Shown: positions 6,211 through 12,169 of the stretch, piece by piece | Layout of the letters: every line of letters begins with the position of its first letter | Numbering within the stretch: the first letter of the stretch is position 1 | Assembly (NCBI GenBank): GCA_900549355.1 | Contig: UROA01000053.1 | Location: 1 to 12,169 of the forward strand | Source of the DNA: an uncultured Collinsella sp. | Lineage (GTDB): Bacteria > Actinomycetota > Coriobacteriia > Coriobacteriales > Coriobacteriaceae | Direction: 5' to 3' | DNA: 12,169 nt | Program-made: the position numbers and the translations under genes | The notes under the pieces: model-generated | The model's database searches: none | Told to the model about the DNA's origin: nothing | The model's input: only the letters and a program-made list of their open reading frames with translations

Positions 6211-7596
6211 ATGACTAAAGAACTCGATTTTGATGCCATTAAGGCTGCTGCTGAGTCTCATCGTGCTGACATGACCCGCTTCCTGCGCGCTATGATCTCG
6301 CACCCCTCTGAGTCCTGCGAGGAGGGTGAGGTTGTTGCCTGCATCAAGGCCGAGATGGAGAGCCTTGGCTATGACGAGGTCAAGGTCGACGGCCTGGGCA
6401 ATGTCATGGGCTTTATGGGCGAGGGCGACAAGATCATCGCCATCGACTCTCATATCGACACCGTCGGCATCGGCAACATCGAGAACTGGGATGCCGATCC
6501 CTACGAGGGCTACGAGACCGACGAGATCATCTACGGCCGCGGCGGCTCCGACCAGGAGGGCGGCATGGCTTCTGCTACCTACGCTGCCAAGATGATGAAG
6601 GACATGGGCCTCATCCCCGAGGGCTACAAGATCATGGTCGTCGGTACCGTCCAGGAAGAGGACTGCGACGGCATGTGCTGGCAGTACATCTACAACAAGG
6701 ACGGCATTAAGCCCGAGTTCGTCATTTCCACCGAGCCCACCGACGGCGGCATCTATCGCGGTCACCGCGGCCGTATGGAGATCCGCGTCGACGTTCACGG
6801 TACCTCCTGCCACGGCTCCGCTCCCGACCGCGGCGACAACGCCATCTACAAGATGGCCGACATCATCGCCGACGTCCGCGCCCTCAACAACAACGGCTGC
6901 GACGAGTCGACCGACATCAAGGGTCTCGTCAAGATGCTCGACCCCAAGTACAATCCCGAGCACTTCGAGGATGCCCGCTTCCTGGGCCGCGGCACCTGCA
7001 CCGTCAGCCAGATCTTCTACACCAGCCCCAGCCGCTGCGCTGTCGCTGACTCCTGCGCCATCTCCATCGACCGTCGCATGACCGCCGGCGAGACCTGGGA
7101 GTCCTGCCTGGACGAGATCCGCAACCTGCCGGCCGCCAAGAAGTACGGCGACGACGTGAAGGTCTCCATGTACATGTACGACCGTCCGTCCTGGACCGGC
7201 GAGGTCTACGAGACCGAGGCTTACTTCCCCACGTGGATCAACAAGGAGGCCGCTCCGCACGTCAAGGCCCTCGTCGACGCCCACAAGGCCATGTTTGGTG
7301 ACGAGCGCATCGGCTGTGAGCCCAGCATGGACAAGCGCACCGGTCGTCCGCTGTGCGACAAGTGGACCTTCTCCACGAACTGCGTCTCCATCCAGGGCCG
7401 CTACGGCATCCCCTGCGTGGGCTTTGGCCCGGGTGCCGAGTCTCAGGCTCACGCTCCCAACGAGGTCACCTACAAGGACGACCTGGTCACCGCTGCCGCC
7501 ATGTACGTGGCTGCCCTGAACCTCTACGATCCGAGCAAGGCCGATGGCGACGCCACCGTGTTCCGCGCCGGTCTGACCAACAACAAGATCGATTAG
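6211..7596 (+). CDS. ygeY: YgeY-family M20-type metallohydrolase
   Basis: The protein is 461 residues; E. coli YgeY is shorter (about 400 from memory). It is a cytoplasmic two-zinc M20/M28-like amidohydrolase of the YgeY 'selenium metabolism-linked' family. Seen: SHIDTV with His81 and Asp83; [10 protein letters not shown] with bridging Asp114; GTVQEED with Glu149 (general base) and Glu150; STEPTD with Glu175; and the late ligand His414 in ESQAHAPNE. The dimerisation (lid) domain spans roughly 185-305. All metal-site residues are present. It has 14 cysteines, high for its size. Known: M20 enzymes cleave amide or carbamoyl bonds of amino-acid derivatives. Inferred: it hydrolyses one ureido or carbamoyl group of a diaminopropionate derivative to feed YgeX. 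The cluster position between ygeX and ygeW supports this, but the exact substrate is not readable from sequence. The ORF antisense to it is a shadow. Confidence 0.92.
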   Translation: MTKELDFDAIKAAAESHRADMTRFLRAMISHPSESCEEGEVVACIKAEMESLGYDEVKVDGLGNVMGFMGEGDKIIAIDSHIDTVGIGNIENWDADPYEGYETDEIIYGRGGSDQEGGMASATYAAKMMKDMGLIPEGYKIMVVGTVQEEDCDGMCWQYIYNKDGIKPEFVISTEPTDGGIYRGHRGRMEIRVDVHGTSCHGSAPDRGDNAIYKMADIIADVRALNNNGCDESTDIKGLVKMLDPKYNPEHFEDARFLGRGTCTVSQIFYTSPSRCAVADSCAISIDRRMTAGETWESCLDEIRNLPAAKKYGDDVKVSMYMYDRPSWTGEVYETEAYFPTWINKEAAPHVKALVDAHKAMFGDERIGCEPSMDKRTGRPLCDKWTFSTNCVSIQGRYGIPCVGFGPGAESQAHAPNEVTYKDDLVTAAAMYVAALNLYDPSKADGDATVFRAGLTNNKID

Positions 7597-7797
7597 TCCC
7601 ATTCCTCGATTTTGTTGAGCCGGGGGCCGCTCGTGTCCCCGGCACCCCCTGTTGACTTGGGGCCCGCGGTCGTTATCTCCCATGCTTCCTCAACGGTGGC
7701 GGGTCCTCGTCATAGCGCTCTGTATGTTCTAGCCACACGCGCATGCCGGGGCGCATTAACTCATTGCGATCGTTTCATCTTTAGAAAGGACATTTCC
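7597..7797 (+). promoter_or_regulatory. ygeY-ygeW intergenic region with hairpin and possible promoter
   Basis: GCCGGGG (7619-7625) pairs with CCCCGGC (7637-7643) around an 11-base loop, 22 bases after the ygeY stop. It has no T run, so it is a possible terminator or mRNA-end structure. Next comes TTGACT (7652-7657) with TATCTC (7674-7679) 16 bases on, a weak promoter candidate for ygeW. AGAAAGGA at 7783-7790, 7 bases before the ATG at 7798, decides the ygeW start. No ORF of its own was seen. Confidence 0.4.
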
Positions 7798-9000
7798 ATG
7801 GACGCTAAGTTTACCGAGCTCGTCGAGCAGCTGAACGGCCTCGATTTTAAGGGTATGTACGGCAGCGACTTCCTGCACACCTGGGACAAGACCACCGATG
7901 AGCTCAAGGCGCTCTACATCGTCGCCGACGCCCTGCGCGAGCTGCGTGAGAACAACGTTTCGTCCAAGATCTTCGACTCGGGCCTGGCCGTCTCCCTGTT
8001 CCGCGACAACTCCACCCGTACGCGTTTCTCCTTCTCTAAGGCCGCCAACCTGCTCGGCCTCGAGCTGCAGGACCTGGACGAGAAGAAGTCCCAGATCGCT
8101 CACGGCGAGACCGTCCGCGAGACCGCTACCATGATTTCCTTCATGGCCGACGTCATCGGCATCCGCGACGACATGTACATCGGCAAGGGCGACGCCTACA
8201 TGGCCGAGGTCTCCGAGTCCGTTCAGCAGGCCTACGAGGACGGCGTTCTGGATCACCGTCCCACGCTCATCTCCCTGCAGTCCGACTCCGACCACCCCAC
8301 GCAGTCCTCTGCCGACATGCTCTACCTCATCAACGAGTTTGGCGGCCTCGAGAACCTCAAGGGCAAGAAGGTTGCCGTCACCTGGGCCTATTCGCCCTCT
8401 TACGGCAAGCCGCTGTCCTGCCCGCAGTCGCTGATCAGCCTGCTGCCCCGCTTTGGCATGGACGTCACCCTTGCTCACCCCGAGGGCTACGACCTCATGC
8501 CCGAGGTCGTCGAGCGCGCCAAGGGCTATGCCGCCGAGTCCGGTACCACCTTTAAGCAGGTCAACACCATGGCCGAGGCCTTCGAGGGTGCCGACATCGT
8601 GATCCCCAAGAGCTGGGCTCCGTTTGCCGCCATGGAGAAGCGCACCAACCTGTACGCCGAGGGCGACGACGCCGGCATCGCTGCGCTCGAGAAGGAGCTG
8701 CTCGCTCAGAACGCCACCCATCAGGACTGGTGCTCCACGACCGAGCTCATGGAGAAGACTGCCAACGGCCAGGACACCATCTTTATGCATCCGCTGCCCG
8801 CCGATATTTCCGGTGTCTCCTGCGAGCACGGCGAGGTCAACGCCGACGTCTTCGACATGCACCGCGTGGGCATGTACAAGGAGGCCAGCTACAAGCCGTA
8901 CGCCATCGCTGCCATGATGTTCCTGCAGAAGGTTGCCGATCCCGCCGCTACCCTCAAGGCCCTCGACGAGCGCAACACCGCCCGTTGGTTCCAGGCCTAA
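7798..9000 (+). CDS. ygeW: YgeW knotted carbamoyltransferase-like enzyme
   Basis: The protein is 400 residues; E. coli YgeW is about 396. It belongs to the aspartate/ornithine carbamoyltransferase superfamily, in the YgeW subgroup with a knotted fold. Seen: the carbamoyl-phosphate loop STRTR (72-76) within SLFRDNSTRTRFSFSKA; DSDHPTQSSADML with His166 and Gln169; the second-domain start KKVAVTWAYSPS (about 190-201); and HPLPADISG with His331. An in-frame ORF extends to 7612 but lacks a ribosome site, while AGAAAGGA 7 bases upstream supports 7798. Known: classic substrates were not found for E. coli YgeW; later work on purine degradation links the family to ureido compounds. Inferred: it runs in the phosphorolytic direction, moving a carbamoyl group from a ureido intermediate to phosphate, with the carbamate kinase 14 bases downstream using the carbamoyl phosphate. 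Confidence 0.93.
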   Translation: MDAKFTELVEQLNGLDFKGMYGSDFLHTWDKTTDELKALYIVADALRELRENNVSSKIFDSGLAVSLFRDNSTRTRFSFSKAANLLGLELQDLDEKKSQIAHGETVRETATMISFMADVIGIRDDMYIGKGDAYMAEVSESVQQAYEDGVLDHRPTLISLQSDSDHPTQSSADMLYLINEFGGLENLKGKKVAVTWAYSPSYGKPLSCPQSLISLLPRFGMDVTLAHPEGYDLMPEVVERAKGYAAESGTTFKQVNTMAEAFEGADIVIPKSWAPFAAMEKRTNLYAEGDDAGIAALEKELLAQNATHQDWCSTTELMEKTANGQDTIFMHPLPADISGVSCEHGEVNADVFDMHRVGMYKEASYKPYAIAAMMFLQKVADPAATLKALDERNTARWFQA

Positions 9001-9014
9001 AGCTGGGCTGAGAA

Positions 9015-9965
9015 ATGGCTAAGCGTATTGTTGTCGCCTTGGGCGGAAACGCCCTCGGCGCCAACCTTCCCGAGCAGATGGAGGCCGTCAAGACGACTTC
9101 TAAGGCCATCGTCGACCTGATCGAGGAAGGCAACGAGGTCGTCGTCGTGCATGGCAACGGCCCCCAGGTGGGCATGATCGCCAACGCGATGGCCGAGCTC
9201 ACGCGTTCTAATTCTCAGAAGTACATTCCCTGCCCGCTGTCCGTTTGCGGCGCCATGAGCCAGGGCTACATTGGCTATGACCTGCAAAACGCCCTGCGCG
9301 AGGAAATGCTCGACCGCAATATCGACAAGGGTGTCGCCACCGTGCTCACCCAGGTCGAGGTTGCGGCAGACGATCCGGCCTTTGCCGACCCGGTCAAGCC
9401 GATTGGTCCGTGGATGAGCGAGGCCGAGGCCAAGGAGCTGGAAGCCGACCGCGGCTATCAGTTCATCCACGACGAGAAGCAGGGCTTCCGTCGCGTGGTT
9501 GCCTCACCCAAGCCCGTGAACATCGTCGAGCTCGACACCATTAAGTCGCTCGTCGAGTCCAACCACGTGGTGATTTCCTGCGGCGGTGGCGGTATTCCCG
9601 TCACCAAGGCCCAGGGCAACCACCTTAAGGGCGCTGCTGCCGTCATCGATAAGGACTTTGCGGCCGAGAAGCTCGCCGAGCAGCTCGATGCCGATGCCCT
9701 GATTATCCTGACGGCCGTGGAGAAGGTTGCCATTGGCTTTGGCACCGACCACGAGCAGTGGCTCGACACGCTGACCGCGGCTGACGTAAAGCGTCTGTCC
9801 GAGGCCAACGAGTTTGGTCGCGGCTCCATGCTGCCCAAGGTCCAGGCAGCCTCGACGTTTGCCGAGAGCAAGCCGGGCCGCACGGCGCTCATCACGCTGC
9901 TCGAGAAGGCGCGCGATGGCCTTGCCGGCAAGACCGGTACCACGTTTACCGGCGACGCTGAGTAG
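9015..9965 (+). CDS. arcC: Carbamate kinase (YqeA/ArcC-type)
   Basis: The protein is 316 residues, normal for the family. It catalyses carbamoyl phosphate + ADP to ATP, CO2 and ammonia in the cytoplasm. Seen: ALGGNALG (about 8-15), VVHGNGPQVG (about 44-53), SCGGGGIPV (about 193-201), the conserved AVIDKDFAAEKLA segment that binds nucleotide, ILTAVEKV, and the C-terminal GSMLPKVQAA. No key residue is missing. It starts 14 bases after the ygeW stop with only a weak GA-rich ribosome site, suggesting coupled translation with ygeW. The pairing matches the E. coli ygeW/yqeA set and arginine-deiminase-like logic, so its job is probably substrate-level ATP formation from ureido groups. It is followed by a terminator-like hairpin. 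Confidence 0.96.
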   Translation: MAKRIVVALGGNALGANLPEQMEAVKTTSKAIVDLIEEGNEVVVVHGNGPQVGMIANAMAELTRSNSQKYIPCPLSVCGAMSQGYIGYDLQNALREEMLDRNIDKGVATVLTQVEVAADDPAFADPVKPIGPWMSEAEAKELEADRGYQFIHDEKQGFRRVVASPKPVNIVELDTIKSLVESNHVVISCGGGGIPVTKAQGNHLKGAAAVIDKDFAAEKLAEQLDADALIILTAVEKVAIGFGTDHEQWLDTLTAADVKRLSEANEFGRGSMLPKVQAASTFAESKPGRTALITLLEKARDGLAGKTGTTFTGDAE

Positions 9966-9983
9966 GCATATCTGCACCATTGA

Positions 9984-10014
9984 GGAGGGTGCCCTGCGTC
10001 GCGGGGTGCCCTCC
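9984..10014 (+). terminator. Terminator-like hairpin after carbamate kinase
   Basis: GGAGGG (9984-9989) pairs with CCCTCC (10009-10014). The stem continues inward through two G-T pairs, three G-C pairs and another G-T pair, and is followed by TTTG. It lies 18 bases after the carbamate kinase stop. The short T run suggests partial termination, lowering expression of the two genes downstream. Confidence 0.6.
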
Positions 10015-10142
10015 TTTGTGCTATGGGGAGCCAAGGGGCGTTCGCTGGAAAACGAGTGCGTGCCTGTTCCGACGGAGTGCGAGCTCGGTATGGTGGGTAT
10101 AGCAGCTATGGTGTCCAAGGCAGCCAGGGGAGGTTTGCGGAG

Positions 10143-10757
10143 ATGAAACTCGGTTGCGTGATTATGGCTTCGGGCGAGGGCAAGCGGTTTGGCTCTAACA
10201 AGATGCTTGCCGATATCTATGGCGAACCGCTGATTGCCCGGACCATCGATTCGGTTCCCCGGGGCTTTGACGTCGTGGTTTCGACGCGTTGGCCCGAGGT
10301 CGCCCAGATTTGCGAGGACAAGCATTGCCCGTGCGTGCTGCACGATGGCGAGCTGCGCAGCGAAAGTGTCCGTGCGGGCCTTTCGTGGGGAGTCGAACGC
10401 GACTGGAAAGGATGCCTCTTTTTGCCGGGCGACCAGCCGCTCGTGAGTTCGGATTCTTTTGAGGCCATGGTTCGTGCATTTGACGAGCGTGGCCGCAAGC
10501 ATCCGGTGCGTCTTGCGTGCAACGGTGAGCCTTCGAGCCCGGTGCTCTTTCCGACGGAACTATTCGATGCGCTTATGTGTCTTGAGGGCAAGGACGGCGG
10601 CGGTTCGATCCTCAAGGACCGTACCGACGTGATGCTGGTCGAGGCGCGTGCCTACGAGCTGTGGGACGTCGATACCGCCAAGGGACAGCAACGCATAACG
10701 GAGCATATCGCCGCCTGCTCGTATTTTGATCGCGTGGCCAACTGCATCAATCAATAA
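10143..10757 (+). CDS. ygfJ: MobA/MocA-like NTP transferase (YgfJ type)
   Basis: The protein is 204 residues; E. coli YgfJ is about 190. Seen: the N-terminal nucleotide-binding loop CVIMASGEGKRFGSNKML with Gly11, Gly13, Arg15 and Lys20; FLPGDQPLV with Asp97 for metal and nucleotide; and the late DVDTAKG typical of MocA/MobA-like enzymes. Known: MocA attaches cytidine to molybdopterin to make the cofactor of xanthine-dehydrogenase-type enzymes. Inferred: it matures the cofactor of a molybdenum hydroxylase acting on purines, whose genes are not in this window. The start at 10143 is supported by GGGGAGG at 10127-10133, 9 bases upstream; a 40-residue longer frame from 10023 has unlike codons and no homology that I can see. 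It overlaps nothing and ends 9 bases before hydA. Whether CTP or another nucleotide is used is not certain. Confidence 0.85.
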   Translation: MKLGCVIMASGEGKRFGSNKMLADIYGEPLIARTIDSVPRGFDVVVSTRWPEVAQICEDKHCPCVLHDGELRSESVRAGLSWGVERDWKGCLFLPGDQPLVSSDSFEAMVRAFDERGRKHPVRLACNGEPSSPVLFPTELFDALMCLEGKDGGGSILKDRTDVMLVEARAYELWDVDTAKGQQRITEHIAACSYFDRVANCINQ

Positions 10758-10766
10758 GGAGCAATT

Positions 10767-12134
10767 ATGATTATCATCAAAAACGGCGCGCTCGTGACGC
10801 CACAGGGGCTTCGCCACGCCGATCTTGCCATGGATGGCGATAAGATCGTGCGGATCGCCGCGGCGATTGAGCCTGCCGAGGGCGATACCGTCGAGGATGC
10901 CACGGGCTGCTGGGTGTTTCCCGGCTTTATCGACGGCCACACGCACATGCAGTGCTGGACCGGCATGGATTGGACGGCCGATAGCTTTGAGACCGGCACG
11001 TGCGCGGCTGCCTGCGGCGGTACGACGACCATCGTGGACTACGCGACGGCCGATCGCGGCGTGACCATGCCCGACGCCCTTGCCGAGTGGCATCGCCGTG
11101 CCGACGGAACCTGCACGGCCAACTACGCCTTTCATATGGCACTCGCCGAGTGGAATGAGCGCAACCGCGCCGATCTTTCGGCTATGCGCGAGGCGGGCGT
11201 ATCGTCGTTTAAGACCTACTTTGCCTACGATCATTTGCGCCTGGACGATGCCGAGACGCTCGAGGTGCTCGAGGAGCTCAAGCGTATTGGCGGTATCCTG
11301 TGCGTGCATTGCGAGAACGGTACGCTGGTGAATGAGCTGCAGAAGCGCGTGTTTGAGCAGGGTATCCACGGGCCCGAGGGCCATGCGCTCAGCCGTCCGG
11401 ATGTGTGCGAGGCCGAGGCAGTGAGCCGTCTGCTATACCTGGCGCACCTGGCCGGCGACGCACCGGTCAACGTGGTGCACCTTTCGACCAAGCTGGGGCT
11501 CGAGGCCATCCGTGCCGCCAAGGCGCGCGGGCAGAAGAATATCTATGTCGAGACCTGCCCCCAGTATCTGATGCTCGACGACACCTGCTATCTGGAGCAG
11601 GGCGAGGACGGCTTTGCGGGTGCCAAGTATGTGATGAGCCCGCCGCTGCGCCATGCCGGTGACCGTGCCGCGCTGCGCGAGGCGCTTGTGGCCGGCGAGA
11701 TCGATACTATTGCAACCGATCATTGCAGCTTTAACCTGCACGGGCAAAAGGACCGCGGGCGCGACGATTTCCGCGCGATTCCCAACGGCGGGCCCGGCGT
11801 GGAGCATCGTCCCGTCGCGATCGCCACGAGCTTTGAGGGACAACTGGGACCCGAGGGTCTGTGCCGCTTGATGAGCGAGAACCCGGCGCGCGTCTTTGGC
11901 ATGTACCCGCGCAAGGGCTGTCTTGCCGAGGGCTCCGATGCCGACGTGTGCGTGTGGGATCCCAAAGCGCGCTGGACAATCAGTGCCGCGACGCAGCATC
12001 AGGCTGTGGACTACACGCCGCTCGAGGGCTTTGAGGCTCACGGCCGCGCCAAGGCTGTGTTTGTGAACGGCGTGCTGGCTGCGCGCGACGGCGAGCCCAC
12101 CGGAGCCCAACCCGGCCGCTACGTGCCCCGCTAG
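10767..12134 (+). CDS. hydA: Dihydropyrimidinase/hydantoinase-type cyclic amidohydrolase
   Basis: The protein is 455 residues, normal for D-hydantoinase/dihydropyrimidinase and close to E. coli YgeZ (HyuA). This two-metal TIM-barrel enzyme of the amidohydrolase superfamily opens cyclic ureide rings in the cytoplasm. Seen: GFIDGHTHMQ with His58 and His60; SSFKTYFAY with the lysine to be carbamylated, Lys149, and Tyr154; VHCENG with His181; VVHLS with His238; ATDHCSFN with Asp318; and the family tail NPARVFGMYPRKGCLAEGSDAD. All metal ligands are present. AAGGAG (10756-10761) overlaps the stop of the preceding gene, so the two are translationally coupled. In this cluster the probable substrate is a ureido-substituted dihydropyrimidine or hydantoin made from purines, giving an open-chain ureido acid for YgeW and YgeY. 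Dihydrouracil remains possible. Confidence 0.94.
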   Translation: MIIIKNGALVTPQGLRHADLAMDGDKIVRIAAAIEPAEGDTVEDATGCWVFPGFIDGHTHMQCWTGMDWTADSFETGTCAAACGGTTTIVDYATADRGVTMPDALAEWHRRADGTCTANYAFHMALAEWNERNRADLSAMREAGVSSFKTYFAYDHLRLDDAETLEVLEELKRIGGILCVHCENGTLVNELQKRVFEQGIHGPEGHALSRPDVCEAEAVSRLLYLAHLAGDAPVNVVHLSTKLGLEAIRAAKARGQKNIYVETCPQYLMLDDTCYLEQGEDGFAGAKYVMSPPLRHAGDRAALREALVAGEIDTIATDHCSFNLHGQKDRGRDDFRAIPNGGPGVEHRPVAIATSFEGQLGPEGLCRLMSENPARVFGMYPRKGCLAEGSDADVCVWDPKARWTISAATQHQAVDYTPLEGFEAHGRAKAVFVNGVLAARDGEPTGAQPGRYVPR

Positions 12135-12156
12135 CAGCAAAGATGCCGTGTCCCCT

Positions 12157-12168
12157 CCGCAGTTGCGG
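12157..12168 (+). terminator. Small hairpin at right edge (incomplete)
   Basis: CCGCA (12157-12161) and TGCGG (12164-12168) could pair with a 2-base loop, 22 bases after the hydA stop. The window ends one base later, so it may be the inner part of a longer terminator. No gene is seen in 12135-12169. Confidence 0.25.
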
Positions 12169-12169
12169 T

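Noticed and set aside
6160..7683. 507-aa minus-strand ORF across ygeY
   Set aside because: Same antisense shadow effect; low-complexity Val/Gly/Asp/Ala content and no ribosome site or family motif.
7612..7797. N-terminal extension of ygeW
   Set aside because: No ribosome site at the upstream start, while AGAAAGGA precedes the ATG at 7798 and the family length fits that start.
7756..8862. 368-aa minus-strand ORF across ygeW
   Set aside because: Antisense shadow; ygeW on the plus strand has all family motifs.
10023..10142. 40-residue N-terminal extension of the MocA-like protein
   Set aside because: Atypical codons, and the nucleotide-binding loop normally lies at the very N-terminus. GGGGAGG precedes the ATG at 10143.

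Overview
The window is GC-rich bacterial DNA with GC-ending codons and clear Shine-Dalgarno sites. It looks like a chromosome segment of an anaerobic gut actinobacterium of the Coriobacteriia, with Collinsella the best guess. That guess rests on codon style, gene content and the general look of the proteins; no database search could be run. No tRNA, rRNA, CRISPR array or transposase gene was seen.

Left part (1-2716). A complete plus-strand gene encodes a DUF262/DUF1524 (GmrSD-like) protein, a probable DNA-targeting defence enzyme with a DUF5655-like tail. It ends at a hairpin shared with a small convergent minus-strand ORF of unknown function. Next to that ORF are two exact 11-bp direct repeats 33 bp apart.

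Middle part (2717-4757). Two minus-strand genes follow: a Pro/Ala-rich single-pass membrane protein of unknown function with its own perfect -10 box, and a YheO-type PAS/HTH regulator. The regulator is divergent from the large plus-strand cluster. The 277-bp divergent region carries several AACA/TGTT-type palindromes that are good operator candidates.

Right part (4758-12134). Six plus-strand genes follow in the order ygeX (2,3-diaminopropionate ammonia-lyase), ygeY (M20-type hydrolase), ygeW (carbamoyltransferase-like), arcC/yqeA (carbamate kinase), ygfJ/mocA-like nucleotidyltransferase, and hydA/ygeZ (dihydropyrimidinase-type cyclic amidohydrolase). They match the core of the E. coli yge-yqe 'selenium/purine' cluster, linked to anaerobic purine (urate/xanthine) breakdown in gut bacteria. 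The chemistry fits one route: HydA opens a ureido-substituted dihydropyrimidine or hydantoin ring, YgeW and YgeY remove the ureido groups, carbamate kinase makes ATP from carbamoyl phosphate, and YgeX turns the resulting 2,3-diaminopropionate into pyruvate and ammonia. The MocA-like protein suggests that a molybdenum hydroxylase lies outside the window. Three gaps of about 180-240 bp between cluster genes hold hairpins, including a 118-bp element with perfect 25-bp inverted arms, so these genes are probably not expressed as one uniform operon.
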